DNA of 42,716 bases from contig CAMDTO010000008.1 in the NCBI GenBank assembly GCA_945907765.1, positions 1 through 42,716 of the forward strand. Direction: 5' to 3'. Below are positions 17,533-27,882 of this stretch, one piece after another. The stretch is from Thermoflexus hugenholtzii JAD2. GTDB lineage: Bacteria; Chloroflexota; UBA11872; UBA12225. Below the pieces are notes generated by a model. It did not search any database. It was not told where the DNA came from and worked only from the letters and a program-made list of their open reading frames with translations. The position numbers were made by a program, and so were the translations under genes. Position 1 is the first letter of the stretch, and every line of letters starts with the position of its first letter.

Positions 17533-18348
17533 GTGGTGATGGCCGCACACCGGATGGGAGGGCTTGTGGGGAAGGTCTCGGTCATTACCGGGGTCGCTTC
17601 CGGGATTGGTCGGGCGACCGCGCTTGCGTTCGCGCGTGCGGGTGCTCTCGTCGTTGGCGGCGACGATGATGAGGTTGGCGGTCGCGAGACTGCCAGGCTC
17701 ATCATTGCCGCGACTGGCGTAATAATGGTGTTCTTGCCTACGGATGTCACCTCGGGACACGAGGTCGCCCGGCTCATTCAGACCGCCGTGGATGCTCACG
17801 GGCATCTCGATGCACTTTTCAACAACGTCGGGGTCAACCTCGTGCGGATGGTGCCCGACGTGACTGAGGAAGAGTGGGATGCCACTATTGACACCAATCT
17901 GAAGTCCGTATTCCTTGGGTGCAAGTTTGCGATACCGCATTTGGCACGCGCCGGCGGTGAGGCCATCGTCAACAACGCGTCAAATGCCGGCATCATCGGA
18001 CGACCTGGCGACCCGGTCTACTGCGCCAGTAAGCACGGCATCATTGGACTTACCCGGAGTCTTGCCCTTGGCCATGGCCCGCAAGGGATCCGGGTCAACG
18101 CGATCTGTCCCGGTCCGATTGAAACGCCGATGATCGGAGCCATACGGGCAAACGCGCCGGATACCGCTGCATTCGATCGCAACGTAGCCGGTCAGACTGC
18201 ACTCAAGCGGATTGGCACGGCTGACGAAGTGGCCGACCTCGTGGCGTTCCTGTGTTCAGATAGCGCAAGGAACATCACTGGTGCTGCCATCCCTATTGAT
18301 GGAGGGAAGGCCGCAGGCATGATCCCGGGCATGATTGTGCCGTCCTGA
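17533..18348 (+). CDS. Short-chain dehydrogenase/reductase (classical SDR)
   Basis: A 271-residue classical SDR oxidoreductase. It shows the cofactor loop TGVASGIG (19-26), NNVG (97-100), catalytic Ser150, and Tyr163-xxx-Lys167 in YCASK, followed by the CPGPIETPM segment. The acidic residues after strand 2 (GGDDDE) favour NAD over NADP. GTG 17533 is chosen because GGAGG (17520-17524) is eight bases upstream; ATG 17539 lies two codons in. The paired divergent hydroxyacid dehydrogenase hints at a shared catabolic route, but the substrate is unknown. Confidence 0.88.
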   Translation: MVMAAHRMGGLVGKVSVITGVASGIGRATALAFARAGALVVGGDDDEVGGRETARLIIAATGVIMVFLPTDVTSGHEVARLIQTAVDAHGHLDALFNNVGVNLVRMVPDVTEEEWDATIDTNLKSVFLGCKFAIPHLARAGGEAIVNNASNAGIIGRPGDPVYCASKHGIIGLTRSLALGHGPQGIRVNAICPGPIETPMIGAIRANAPDTAAFDRNVAGQTALKRIGTADEVADLVAFLCSDSARNITGAAIPIDGGKAAGMIPGMIVPS

Positions 18349-18591
18349 TTCGCTACTAGGTTTGAGCAAATCTCTCACGACCCATCAACTGCGTCGCGTC
18401 GGGTAAAACCCTGACACGCGCCCCATCGCCAATCCGTTAACCTACTGCAACCCTCCGATAATTGCTTGGTGACATCGCTCGGGGATGAGGTGGGACACGC
18501 GACGCGGAATGAGATGTCCGGGCGATGCGGCGGGATTGGTCCCACGGTTGCCGGCATCCGGAAACCGCCGCCACGTGGCCGTATCCGCCAG

Positions 18592-19560
18592 ATGAAGGAT
18601 CGACCTTTGACAGCAGCAAACCTGATCCCGTCACTCGAACCGAAGATGCGCGACCTTCTGGAGCGCCATCGTGAGCGGACCGCCAAGGTAGACTGGGCGT
18701 ACCACGAGTTCCTTCCCCTCAAGGAATTGCGTGCCAATCCAGACTTCTTGCCGAAATTGTCCCCGACGGTCTACCTGGCAGTCGAGACGGCACTCTTTAC
18801 CGAGGTCAATCTTCCCTGGTTCACCAGTGGCCTGACCCAGATTTTCAAGGGTTCACTGGCTCCCATGCAGGAGTTCATCCACGACTGGACTTCCGAGGAA
18901 GACCAGCATGGGTTGCTCCTCGAGACCTATCTCCTCCTTGGGGACAATGGCGATCACGGCGAGCGTTCAAGACTGCGCAAGCAGATCGTCCGGGTTGGCT
19001 GGGAGCCGCACATCGAGGATCACTTCCAGGCGATTGCGTACACCGCAATGCAAGAGTTGGCCACCCAGGTTTTCTACCTCCGTGTGGCGCATTTCTGTCA
19101 GGATGAGGATCCGCTCCTGGCGCGCGCCCTCCGACGCATTGCGCGTGACGAAGTCCTTCACATGGCGTTCTATCGTGACGCGGTCAAGGCACACCTTGAA
19201 GTTGAGCCAGATTACGTCGAGCCTCTCGTGAAGATCATGCTTGAATTCGCGATGCCGGGTGCCGGGATGAAGGATTACGCAACCCGTGCCGCGATCCTGG
19301 CGCGTCAAGGTGTCTATGGCCCGGATCACTACTTCAACCTTGTTGTCGACAAGTTGTGGAAGGAATGGGACATCCCCGCGTTGATGCCAAAGGCGGAGAC
19401 AGCCCGCGCAGCACAGCGGAAGATCATTGCGCAGCATGAGAAACTCGGGCGGATTGCTGCACGGTATGCGGTGCGTGCTGCCCCAGGCACCCGTGAGAAG
19501 GACGCCGCGCGCGTTGCCCTGCAACAGCAGGAAGAGATGCTGTCTGTGGCCGAGGACTAG
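18592..19560 (+). CDS. Acyl-ACP desaturase (soluble diiron)
   Basis: Introduces a cis double bond into acyl chains on acyl carrier protein using a di-iron centre and O2. All six iron ligands of the plant stearoyl-ACP desaturase pattern can be placed: Glu71 (FTEVNLPWF), Glu103 and His106 (SEEDQH), Glu155 (MQELAT), Glu187 and His190 (RDEVLH). The downstream FAMPGAGMKDY corresponds to the plant segment after the last ligand helix. Length 322 is close to the family. ATG 18592 has no Shine-Dalgarno sequence; TTG 18607 five codons later has AAGGA seven bases upstream and may be the real start. A dioxygen-dependent enzyme indicates aerobic growth. Confidence 0.85.
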   Translation: MKDRPLTAANLIPSLEPKMRDLLERHRERTAKVDWAYHEFLPLKELRANPDFLPKLSPTVYLAVETALFTEVNLPWFTSGLTQIFKGSLAPMQEFIHDWTSEEDQHGLLLETYLLLGDNGDHGERSRLRKQIVRVGWEPHIEDHFQAIAYTAMQELATQVFYLRVAHFCQDEDPLLARALRRIARDEVLHMAFYRDAVKAHLEVEPDYVEPLVKIMLEFAMPGAGMKDYATRAAILARQGVYGPDHYFNLVVDKLWKEWDIPALMPKAETARAAQRKIIAQHEKLGRIAARYAVRAAPGTREKDAARVALQQQEEMLSVAED

Positions 19561-19562
19561 CA

Positions 19563-19599
19563 ACGGTGCCTCTCTCCCCGATCCGGTGAGGGGCACCGT
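19563..19599. terminator. 12-bp hairpin between convergent desaturase and YyaL genes
   Basis: ACGGTGCCTCTC (19563-19574) pairs with GAGGGGCACCGT (19588-19599) over 12 positions with one G.T pair and a 13-base loop. It fills the 42-base gap between the two stop codons. The T-tract is short, so it is placed as a probable bidirectional terminator on position and stem strength. Confidence 0.7.
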
Positions 19600-19602
19600 G
19601 GT

Positions 19603-21717
<2,115 letters not shown>

Positions 21718-21895
21718 GGTTGCACCTCTGCGGAAAGGATACGCGGTGGGCCTGACGACAAAATTAACGGCCGTCACAATCCCAACTGGACGGATCCTGC
21801 GACCAGTCTGGGCTCGGAGTCGGTTGGCGCTCCTGACCCATCGAGGAAGCAGCCACGAAGCGGCTCAGTGACGAGAGAAAGACCGGACAGCACCG

Positions 21896-22615
21896 TCACA
21901 CCGCGTATGCGCGGCGCACCATGCCTTCGATGTGAGAGGCAACCTCAGTCACTTGACGGTTGGCCCGCAATTTCTGATAGCGCGACGAACGCCAGAAGAG
22001 CGCCAGACTGAATCGGTGACACAAGTCGAGTACGAGGCGTCCGAACGCCGGACGAAGACCTGGCCGGCGCAGCGCTTCGCTCTCCAAACCATAGGCATAC
22101 CGAGGTGCGAGTTCCAGATGTCCATCAAGGATTGCCTGCGTGAGGAAGGCGGCGACGGCCGCGTTTCGACGCGCGGTCTGGGTTTCGTCCTGCGGAGCAC
22201 GCCCATCCACGTAGGCGAGGTGACTTGTGAAACCCTTTTCAGTCACTCTCGACGCCGGCGCTGGACCGAATGCCGCTGACCAGATTGGCGTGAGAACGCT
22301 CCGGGCGCGGACATCAAGGTTCTCGACCATCGCGCGCGCCAGAAGGTGGGCAAAGAGGTCAAGACGTTCGTCGTCGGAAAGGCGTTCGGACACGGTGATC
22401 TCTGCGCCGCGCGGCGAGGCGATCAGGAACCCCTTGAGATCTTCCATCGACGGTGTGGTCTCGCAGTGCACACCGCCTTCTTCAAGCAGTCTCTGGACGA
22501 TCCACGCAATCTCCGAGGCCTTGGTCTCACCACTGCTCAACCGCGAGCGGGCGTGTCTCAATCGGTCGGAAATCATCCGGGCGAGCTTGCCGGGCGGGAG
22601 CATCATTGCACTCAT
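21896..22615 (-). CDS. Probable degenerate ImmA/IrrE-like protein partnered with an XRE regulator
   Basis: A 239-residue protein not recognised with certainty. Residues 62-100 follow the ImmA/IrrE pattern (a GFLI strand, AEITVSERLSDDERLDLFAHLLARAM), where the family normally has AHELGH. Here the motif reads His90-Leu-Leu-Ala-Arg94, so the glutamate and second histidine of HExxH are gone and no zinc protease activity is expected. The start ATG 22615 overlaps the stop of the XRE gene (ATGA), so the two are translationally coupled, as XRE/ImmA pairs usually are. The C-terminal half (about 120 residues) is helical and unrecognised. The ImmA relation is inference from pattern and context. Confidence 0.55.
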   Translation of the reverse strand: MSAMMLPPGKLARMISDRLRHARSRLSSGETKASEIAWIVQRLLEEGGVHCETTPSMEDLKGFLIASPRGAEITVSERLSDDERLDLFAHLLARAMVENLDVRARSVLTPIWSAAFGPAPASRVTEKGFTSHLAYVDGRAPQDETQTARRNAAVAAFLTQAILDGHLELAPRYAYGLESEALRRPGLRPAFGRLVLDLCHRFSLALFWRSSRYQKLRANRQVTEVASHIEGMVRRAYAV

Positions 22616-23121
22616 CCCGACCCTTTCAAGGCGATCCCCGCCGGTTGTCGAGAGGTGTTGGCCCCCGGGTGGGTGGGTTCTCTGCCATTCCCATCGATAT
22701 CAGCATTCACCCGCAGGCCCAGGACATGCCACAGGAGGCTTCGTCGGAGTACGACCTGATCCGGCAGCGGAAGTGCGCGATACCGGACGAGCAACTCGTC
22801 AAACCTCTGCAAGTCGCCGATTGGCCAAGGCAAGTGGAAACCAACCAGAGCCATGAGGTCCATGAACATTGGCGCCGAAAGCCCTTGGCAGCACAATGCC
22901 CACCCAGCGAGGCGTTCCAGAGACAGGGGTGCGTCCAGGATGCCCTGTTCGTAGCGTGAGACCATGCTCTGGGTCATCCGGTAGCCAAGGGCTTCCAGAT
23001 CAATGGAAAGGCGCGCCTGGCTTGTCGCACCGGACTGGAGGCGCATACCCCGCAGGTACATCCCCACACGTTCGCGGATGGCCTGCCAGCGTGCCGTCTG
23101 AACCTCGTCTCGATCCGCCAC
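22612..23121 (-). CDS. XRE-family helix-turn-helix transcriptional regulator
   Basis: A DNA-binding regulator of about 169 residues. The helix-turn-helix sits near the N-terminus: IRERVGMYLRGMRL, then SQARLSIDLEALGYRMTQSMVSRYEQG, with the recognition helix around TQSMVSRYEQG, followed by LSLERLAGWALCCQGLS. GTG 23121 has GAGG ten bases upstream; ATG 23193 adds 24 residues without a binding site, and the open frame reaches 23268. A perfect 6-3-6 inverted repeat lies about 100 bases upstream and may be its operator. It is coupled to the downstream ImmA-like gene. Confidence 0.75.
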   Translation of the reverse strand: MADRDEVQTARWQAIRERVGMYLRGMRLQSGATSQARLSIDLEALGYRMTQSMVSRYEQGILDAPLSLERLAGWALCCQGLSAPMFMDLMALVGFHLPWPIGDLQRFDELLVRYRALPLPDQVVLRRSLLWHVLGLRVNADIDGNGREPTHPGANTSRQPAGIALKGSG

Positions 23122-23220
23122 CGGGACGCCACCTCGCTTTTGTGGGCCGTTGCCCAGCGTTACCGTACTGGCCGCACTCTGCGTTACAACCATACTACAG
23201 GGGCCGCGAATGCCCTCGTG

Positions 23221-23235
23221 ATGCACGCGGTGCAT
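23221..23235. promoter_or_regulatory. Inverted repeat ATGCAC-GCG-GTGCAT, candidate operator
   Basis: A perfect palindrome with 6-base arms and a 3-base centre, upstream of the XRE gene and between it and the divergent yjbQ-like gene. Dyads of this size are common XRE targets. Binding is inferred only from position. Confidence 0.4.
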
Positions 23236-23592
23236 TGCATCGGTGAAAACCGGGTGCGTACAGTTCAACGGAGTAGCGGGCGGAGCGACCTAGGCGAATC
23301 GGTGGGTATCCATTCACCGGTTGACTTGGAACTCGCTAGGTGACATTCTCTTGGTCGTTCAACATGGCCCTTGATGGTTCGGGCCCTTTCTGGTGTGATG
23401 GTGGTTCGGGACACGTGGACTTCCTATACAACCTTGTCGCGAACCTGCCGGTCTTGAGTGACGGGCATTCGGGGTAGTCAAGTGGGCATTGCAACACGTC
23501 CTCCAACCAAACCAGTTTCGTTGAACGGCCATTCCGATGCCCACGTGGTTCGTGACGTATCCGCTTCGGACGCTTCATTGGACAAGACTTCG
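23236..23592. other. Intergenic region between the XRE gene and the YjbQ gene
   Basis: About 357 bases without a convincing gene. TTGACT at 23321-23326 looks like a -35 for the rightward YjbQ gene but the matching -10 is poor; TATACA at 23425-23430 is a possible -10 without a good -35. GTG 23482 with GGGG seven bases upstream could be an earlier start for the YjbQ gene. Confidence 0.4.
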
Positions 23593-24045
23593 ATGGGCAT
23601 GATGCGCACATTGACCCGGACGATCCGAGTCCAGTCGTCAAGGCATACGCAGTTTGTTGACATCACCGAGGCGGTTGCCGAGGCGGTTGCTTGCTCAGGG
23701 GTTTCGGACGGGTTTGTCGTGGTCTTCTCAAGGCACACAACAGCTCGGATACACATCAACGAGCACGAACCTCTCCTCTTGCAGGATCTGGGCCTGCTCC
23801 TCGAGCGCTTGGTGCCGCGTGACGCCTTCTACCATCACGACGATTTCTCGATTCGCACGGTCAACTTGACACCCGGTGAGCGTGTCAATGGCCACTCGCA
23901 CTGCCGAGGCTTGTTCATTGGCGCAAGCGAACACGTCCCGGTGACGGATGGGGTGATGATGCTTGGCCGGTGGCAGCGGGTCTTCATGGTCGAACTTGAT
24001 GGCCCGCAGACCCGCGAAGTAGCCGTGAAGGTTGTTGGCGTCTAG
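23593..24045 (+). CDS. YjbQ/UPF0047 family protein (secondary thiamine-phosphate synthase-like)
   Basis: A 150-residue protein of the YjbQ family, some members of which show weak thiamine-phosphate synthase activity; the true cellular role is unsettled. Diagnostic segments: SRHTTARIHINEHEP, then NGHSHCRGLFIGASEHVPV, and LGRWQRVFMVELDGPQTREV at the C-terminus, carrying the conserved His and the WQ...E.DGP.R pattern. Several close ATGs (23593, 23599, 23602) precede RTLTRTIRV where the family begins; none has a strong binding site, and GTG 23482 is possible. Its stop overlaps the convergent cobQ stop by three bases (CTAG). Confidence 0.85.
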   Translation: MGMMRTLTRTIRVQSSRHTQFVDITEAVAEAVACSGVSDGFVVVFSRHTTARIHINEHEPLLLQDLGLLLERLVPRDAFYHHDDFSIRTVNLTPGERVNGHSHCRGLFIGASEHVPVTDGVMMLGRWQRVFMVELDGPQTREVAVKVVGV

Positions 24046-24970
24046 AGACCGACGATCTCTCTGATCTGGGTGCTATCTACGATGGCCTGCGCTACGGTTC
24101 CGAGCCGATCAAGTTTGCTTTCGAATCCCGAACTGGTTCCCCACGATTGGGGTGGCATTAGGGTTTCCGCCCGGCGCTCCAAGACGGCCGAGAGGATTGC
24201 GCGTCGGACATGCCCGGTGTCGAAGAGGCCGTGCCTGTAGGTCCCGAGGATCAAATCGGTTACGTCGAGACACCCGTCTCCCGTCTGGTTCCGGTTCGAT
24301 GGCGTCCGGCCTTGGCGCGCAGCGATAGTGAATGGATGCGGTACCGGCAGGGTTGTGGTTGCGCTGCTCGGAATCGTGTGTCCAATGTGGATTTCCTGGC
24401 CCGTCAGGTCGGCACCGCGGACGGCTTCAAGAAGCCCCCGAGGGTCACGGACCTGCGAGCGGGCGAGGCACGTCGTTTTCTCCCGCGCGAATGCCGTGAT
24501 TACCCTCAACAATCCAAGTCCGGCAACACGGGTCCCCGCCGGCGCCTCGACACCGTCATTGTCCTCAACCAACTCTCCAAGTATCTGGAAACCGCCGCAG
24601 ATTCCGATGATCGGTGTGGCCAGTGCCGCAGCGTTCTCTGGGTGGACGAGTTCGGTGATCCGTCCGGGAAGTGCGGATCCCTTCAACTGCTGGACGGAGG
24701 CGACGGTCGTCGTTGTTCCCGGGATGATGATCCGGTCTGGCGACCCCAAGTCGACCGCGCGATCAACCCAGCGAACGCGTACCCCTTCCTCGCGCTCGAT
24801 TGGATCGAGGTCGTCAAAGTTCGACAAGTGGCGCAGGGCTATCGCTGCGATATCAAGGATGGTCGGCGAGCCCGCGCGGAACACTCGTGCGCCGTCGAGT
24901 GATGCTAGTGCGTTGGAGTCCCGGTTTTCCAGCGAGAGCGAATCCTCGTCCGGGATCGATAGGTCATGCA

Positions 24971-24976
24971 ACTCGG
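24971..24976. repeat. Left target-site duplication of the IS481-type element
   Basis: ACTCGG here matches ACTAGG at 25962-25967 with one substitution. Using the left copy, joining the flanks gives GTG CCC GAG TTG CAT on the minus strand, an uninterrupted CobQ frame. The right copy's C-to-A change creates the TAG that now ends the middle cobQ fragment. Confidence 0.7.
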
Positions 24977-25022
24977 TGTCGTCTCTCACGACATTGTTTA
25001 CAGCTGCTGGGGGGAATGGGAT

Positions 25023-25080
25023 GAAGGCCTCGCGCGGTACGGTGCTGGGTACTGACACCACACCCGCCAGCGAGGCCTTC
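25023..25080 (+). promoter_or_regulatory. 11-bp inverted repeat covering the transposase ribosome-binding site
   Basis: GAAGGCCTCGC (25023-25033) is the exact complement of GCGAGGCCTTC (25070-25080). The right arm contains GAGG, the likely Shine-Dalgarno sequence, just before ATG 25083. A transcript reading in from outside would fold and hide it, which is a known IS safeguard against read-through expression. Confidence 0.55.
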
Positions 25081-25082
25081 GG

Positions 25083-25955
25083 ATGCAACACGATCACCCG
25101 CACGCCAGGTTGACTACGCACGGGCGCTCACGGCTGCTTCACGTGGTCGCGTCGGGGACGCCGGTGGCCGATGCGTGCGCCGATGCAGGCATCTCGCGGA
25201 CGACGTACTCCCACTTGGAGGCAGCGCTTCGCGAGTTGAGGGACTGCCCGGGCTGGAGGACCGCTCCAACCGGCCCCGGTACCCCCGGATGGCGCTCACC
25301 CCGGCGCAGGAGCAGGCGCTCATCGGCATACGGACCGCGCAGGGATGGGGTCCCGACCGGATCGCCGTCGTGCTGCGACTGCCCGGTCCCAACGCACCAC
25401 CGGGCGGGGCCGGGCGACCTGGTCCACATCGATACGAAGAAACTCGGACGCATCATCGGCGGGCCGGGACACCGGGTGACCGGCGATCGCCGGTCGCGCT
25501 CCCGCGGGGCGGGATGGACGGTGATCCACGCCGCCATCGACGACGCGACGCGCGTGGCGCACGTTGAACTGCTCCCCGACGAGTGCGGGGAGACGGCCTC
25601 CCGTTTCCTGCGCCGGATGGATGCGCACTTCCGTTGGCTCGGGATCCAGCTGCAGCGGGTGCTCACGGACAACGGGAGCCAGTACGTCTCTGGAGTAGGG
25701 AAGGCGGCGTGCGCGGACCTGGGCGTGGGTGCCCGCCGGACCCGGCCGTACCGGCCACAGACGAACGGGAAGGTCGAGCGCTGGTTCCAGACCGTCCTGC
25801 GCGACTTCCTCTCCCTCCACCCGCTGGCGAGCGAGGACGAGCGTCAACGTGCACTGGACGCCTTCGTGGAGTACTACAACCATGACCGACCGCACCTCGG
25901 CATCAGGGGCCTCACCCCCCTCTCCCGCCTCGCTTCCCTGTCGACAACCTTGTGA
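25083..25955 (+). pseudogene. IS481-family transposase, frameshifted and internally deleted
   Basis: The DDE transposase catalyses cut/copy insertion. The N-terminal helix-turn-helix is in one frame (VADACADAGISRTTYSHL). Near 25255 the homologous text moves to the +2 frame (LPGLEDRSNRPRYPRM, then QGWGPDRIAVVLRLPG), and near 25395 it returns to the first frame (HHRAGPGDLVHIDTKKL). The return skips the segment that normally follows the second helix-turn-helix (STVHRVLRRHGL-type), so residues are missing there. The catalytic triad remains: Asp in HIDTKKL, Asp in LTDNGSQY, Glu in NGKVERWF, and the C-terminus YYNHDRPHLGIRG is intact. It is unlikely to be active. Confidence 0.85.
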
Positions 25956-25961
25956 GACACA

Positions 25962-25967
25962 ACTAGG
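25962..25967. repeat. Right target-site duplication of the IS481-type element
   Basis: ACTAGG, one base different from ACTCGG at 24971-24976. The change supplies the in-frame TAG after GVPIMGVVP of the cobQ middle fragment. Confidence 0.7.
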
Positions 25968-26795
25968 GCACGACGCCCATAATGGGCACTCCTGTCCTTG
26001 CTTCGAACCAGTCAAGTCCCGAGCGTATCAGCGTCGCGTCAGCTCTGAACTTGTTGATGATCACCCTTCGAACACGTGCGCGCTCGTCTGGTTCAAGCAA
26101 CTCGAGTGTTCCCACCAGATGTTCGAAGACACCGCCTCGGTCGATGTCGCCTACAAGGATCACAGGCGCATCGGCCATCTTGGCAATCGCCACGTTGACC
26201 AGTTCGCCATCCTTGAGGTTTATCTCGGCTGGACTGCCTGTCCCTTCGGTGACCACGAGATCACCTCGTGCCCGGAGCCGTGCAAGGCTGTCCTGAATGA
26301 TCCCGACCAACCCGGGTCGTCGCGAACGGTACTCGCAGAACCCCATCCGTCCCCATACTTTCCCAGCCACGATCACTTGCGATCGGAAGTCGGCCTCGGG
26401 TTTGAGGAGAATGGGGTTCAGGTCCGTGTGCTGACCTCAGGCTGACCCGGACGTGGCAGGACCAGTTACCAGTTGCGCGTCCCCATCTGACCCCCGTGAA
26501 CGGTTACGCAGCCGTCGCCTGCACCACTTGCGCCCTTCCCATCTCGACGCCCTCCGCATCGACGAACGAGTTGAGTGACATGTTCTGGGACTTGAATGGC
26601 GCTACCCGAAGCCCGTCGGTGTGGAAGACCCTGCTAAGCGCACTGACGAGAGGTGACTTTCCGACATTGGACGCAGTGCCCTGCATCATCACGGCCCTCG
26701 CAAGGGCCGGGCCCTGATGAAAGTCGGCAAATGCGACTGGGTCGCGCATGGGGTGCACTGCACGGGAGCACCGAACAGCCTCCCCCCAACGATTT

Positions 26796-27647
26796 TCAGA
26801 TCGGGGGTGGCTGAAGCCAGCGTTCGATCAGGGATGGCGTGAGCGGGGTCACGGCAATCTCGCGTTGCATTGACGGCATCATGACCGCACTCGCGACCAT
26901 GGTTCGGCCTCGGATACTGATGATCGAAAACCCACTCCCGGTGATTGACCGAAACGCCTCTCCCGGCCAGCACGGGTCCAGCGAATACGCAATAGCCGGA
27001 CCGGACCAGACCGGCACTCCACCGAACATCCCAGCGGTTGGGTGGTGAACGTGACCCGCGAGGATTCCGATGACATCGGTTCCGTGGATCGTATCGTGGA
27101 AATCCGCCGTGTCCATGAGGAGGATGTGGTTCAACGCAGCGACACCACTGTAGATTGGCGGATGGTGCATCACTAGGATGGTCCCGGCCTCGGCACACTT
27201 CCCGAGTTGGAGCTTGAGCCAATCAAGTTGGTCGTGCCCAAGCTGCCCGTACGGCCTACCGGGAACGAGCGTATCGAGGATGATGATCCGCAATGGGCCG
27301 ACCGTGACCACTTCGTTGTGCCGTTCGGTCGAGGCTGGGCATTTGACAAGTGCTGTGCGGAACGGTTCGCGGGCATCGTGGTTGCCAAGCGCCATCGCGA
27401 CAGGAACCCCGTACGAGTTTCGAACTTTCGATACCGCGACGGCCAGCCTCTCGTAGCTCTCAAGTTCGCCATCATTCGCCAGGTCACCCGCGAAGATGAA
27501 GCCGTGCGGGCGAATCCCACTAGATGCAATCCGGTCAAGGACCAAGTTCAGGTTTGCAAAAGTGTCTTCGCCGTCCAACCGGTCATCCGGGTAAGGCTGA
27601 ATGTGCGTGTCGGCGATCAGGACGAGCGTCAGGTCTGGTGGCTCCAT
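26796..27647 (-). CDS. Class III metallophosphoesterase (CpdA-like, cyclic nucleotide phosphodiesterase type)
   Basis: A 283-residue dimetal phosphoesterase of the calcineurin-like fold. All metal motifs are present in order: DTH (Asp13, His15), GDLAND (Asp55), GNHD (Asn89-His90), MHHPP (His161-162), and GHVHH (His199, His201). The spacing and GNHD/GHVH pattern fit the class III cAMP phosphodiesterase group (CpdA, Rv0805), though other phosphodiester substrates are possible. ATG 27647 has GGAG about ten bases upstream. It precedes the cobQ remnant in the same direction with a 106-base gap. It looks intact. Confidence 0.85.
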   Translation of the reverse strand: MEPPDLTLVLIADTHIQPYPDDRLDGEDTFANLNLVLDRIASSGIRPHGFIFAGDLANDGELESYERLAVAVSKVRNSYGVPVAMALGNHDAREPFRTALVKCPASTERHNEVVTVGPLRIIILDTLVPGRPYGQLGHDQLDWLKLQLGKCAEAGTILVMHHPPIYSGVAALNHILLMDTADFHDTIHGTDVIGILAGHVHHPTAGMFGGVPVWSGPAIAYSLDPCWPGEAFRSITGSGFSIISIRGRTMVASAVMMPSMQREIAVTPLTPSLIERWLQPPPI

Positions 27648-27852
27648 AGTTCGCTTCTCCCGTTTCCGGGCCACGGTTCTAGTTCGGGGTCGCTTGGTAC
27701 GACTGCCCGGTGTCAACTACGCGGTGCCATCGACTTCGCGCGACACGGACGCGCCTTGGAATGTATTCATTGCGCGCAAGGTCGTGCACGAGGCGAAGCC
27801 GCGGATGTTCAAGAGTGATCCGGTGTTCCATCCGTAAGTTGTGACGCATCTC

Positions 27853-27882
27853 TTTGGGTTTGGGTTTGGGTTTGGGTTTGGG
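27853..27882 (+). repeat. Tandem (TTTGGG)5, G-quadruplex-capable
   Basis: Five perfect 6-base units, followed by TCGGG, giving six G3 runs in 34 bases on the plus strand. The G3T3 pattern meets the usual quadruplex rule. It lies about 320 bases upstream of the esterase and about 205 bases upstream of the phosphodiesterase start. Confidence 0.95.

Larger units (their letters stand above)
24977..25961 (+). mobile_element. IS481-family insertion sequence, degenerate, inside cobQ
   Basis: A 985-base element bounded by imperfect inverted ends. The left end begins TGTCGTCTCTCACGACATTG; the right end, read inward, begins TGTGTCTCACAAGGTTG. Both continue with TTGT..ACAG. The TGT..TCTCAC ends are typical of IS481. 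A 6-base target duplication (ACTCGG/ACTAGG) flanks it. It encodes one rightward transposase, now frameshifted and internally deleted. Element ends were deduced by aligning the two termini and by the restored cobQ frame, so they may be off by a base or two. Confidence 0.75.
24042..26689 (-). pseudogene. cobQ: cobQ, cobyric acid synthase, broken by an IS and an extra ~64 nt
   Basis: CobQ amidates adenosylcobyrinate diamide to adenosylcobyric acid in B12 synthesis. Three pieces survive. The N-terminus (26689-26507) starts [13 protein letters not shown] and has the P-loop-like site, then [14 protein letters not shown] and [13 protein letters not shown], and ends at TAA 26506. The middle (26421-25966) runs from LNPILLKPEADF through GDIDRGGVFEHLVGTLELL to GVPIMGVVP. 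The C-terminus (24976-24042) begins ELHDLSIPDEDSLSLEN and holds the glutamine amidotransferase Cys motif GICGGFQILG and YRHGLFD. An IS481-type element at 24977-25961 splits the last two in a way that restores frame if removed. An extra ~64 nt near 26422-26506 adds a stop and shifts frame. GAGG precedes ATG 26689. No functional CobQ is expected. Confidence 0.9.

Noticed and set aside
19563-19599. Small RNA gene
   Set aside because: Only a single hairpin in a 42-base gap between two stop codons; a terminator explains it.
24042-26689. cobQ as two or three functional split genes
   Set aside because: The N-terminal ATP-site fragment ends at TAA, the middle piece has no proper start, and the IS and extra 64 nt separate the parts, so loss of function is the simpler reading.
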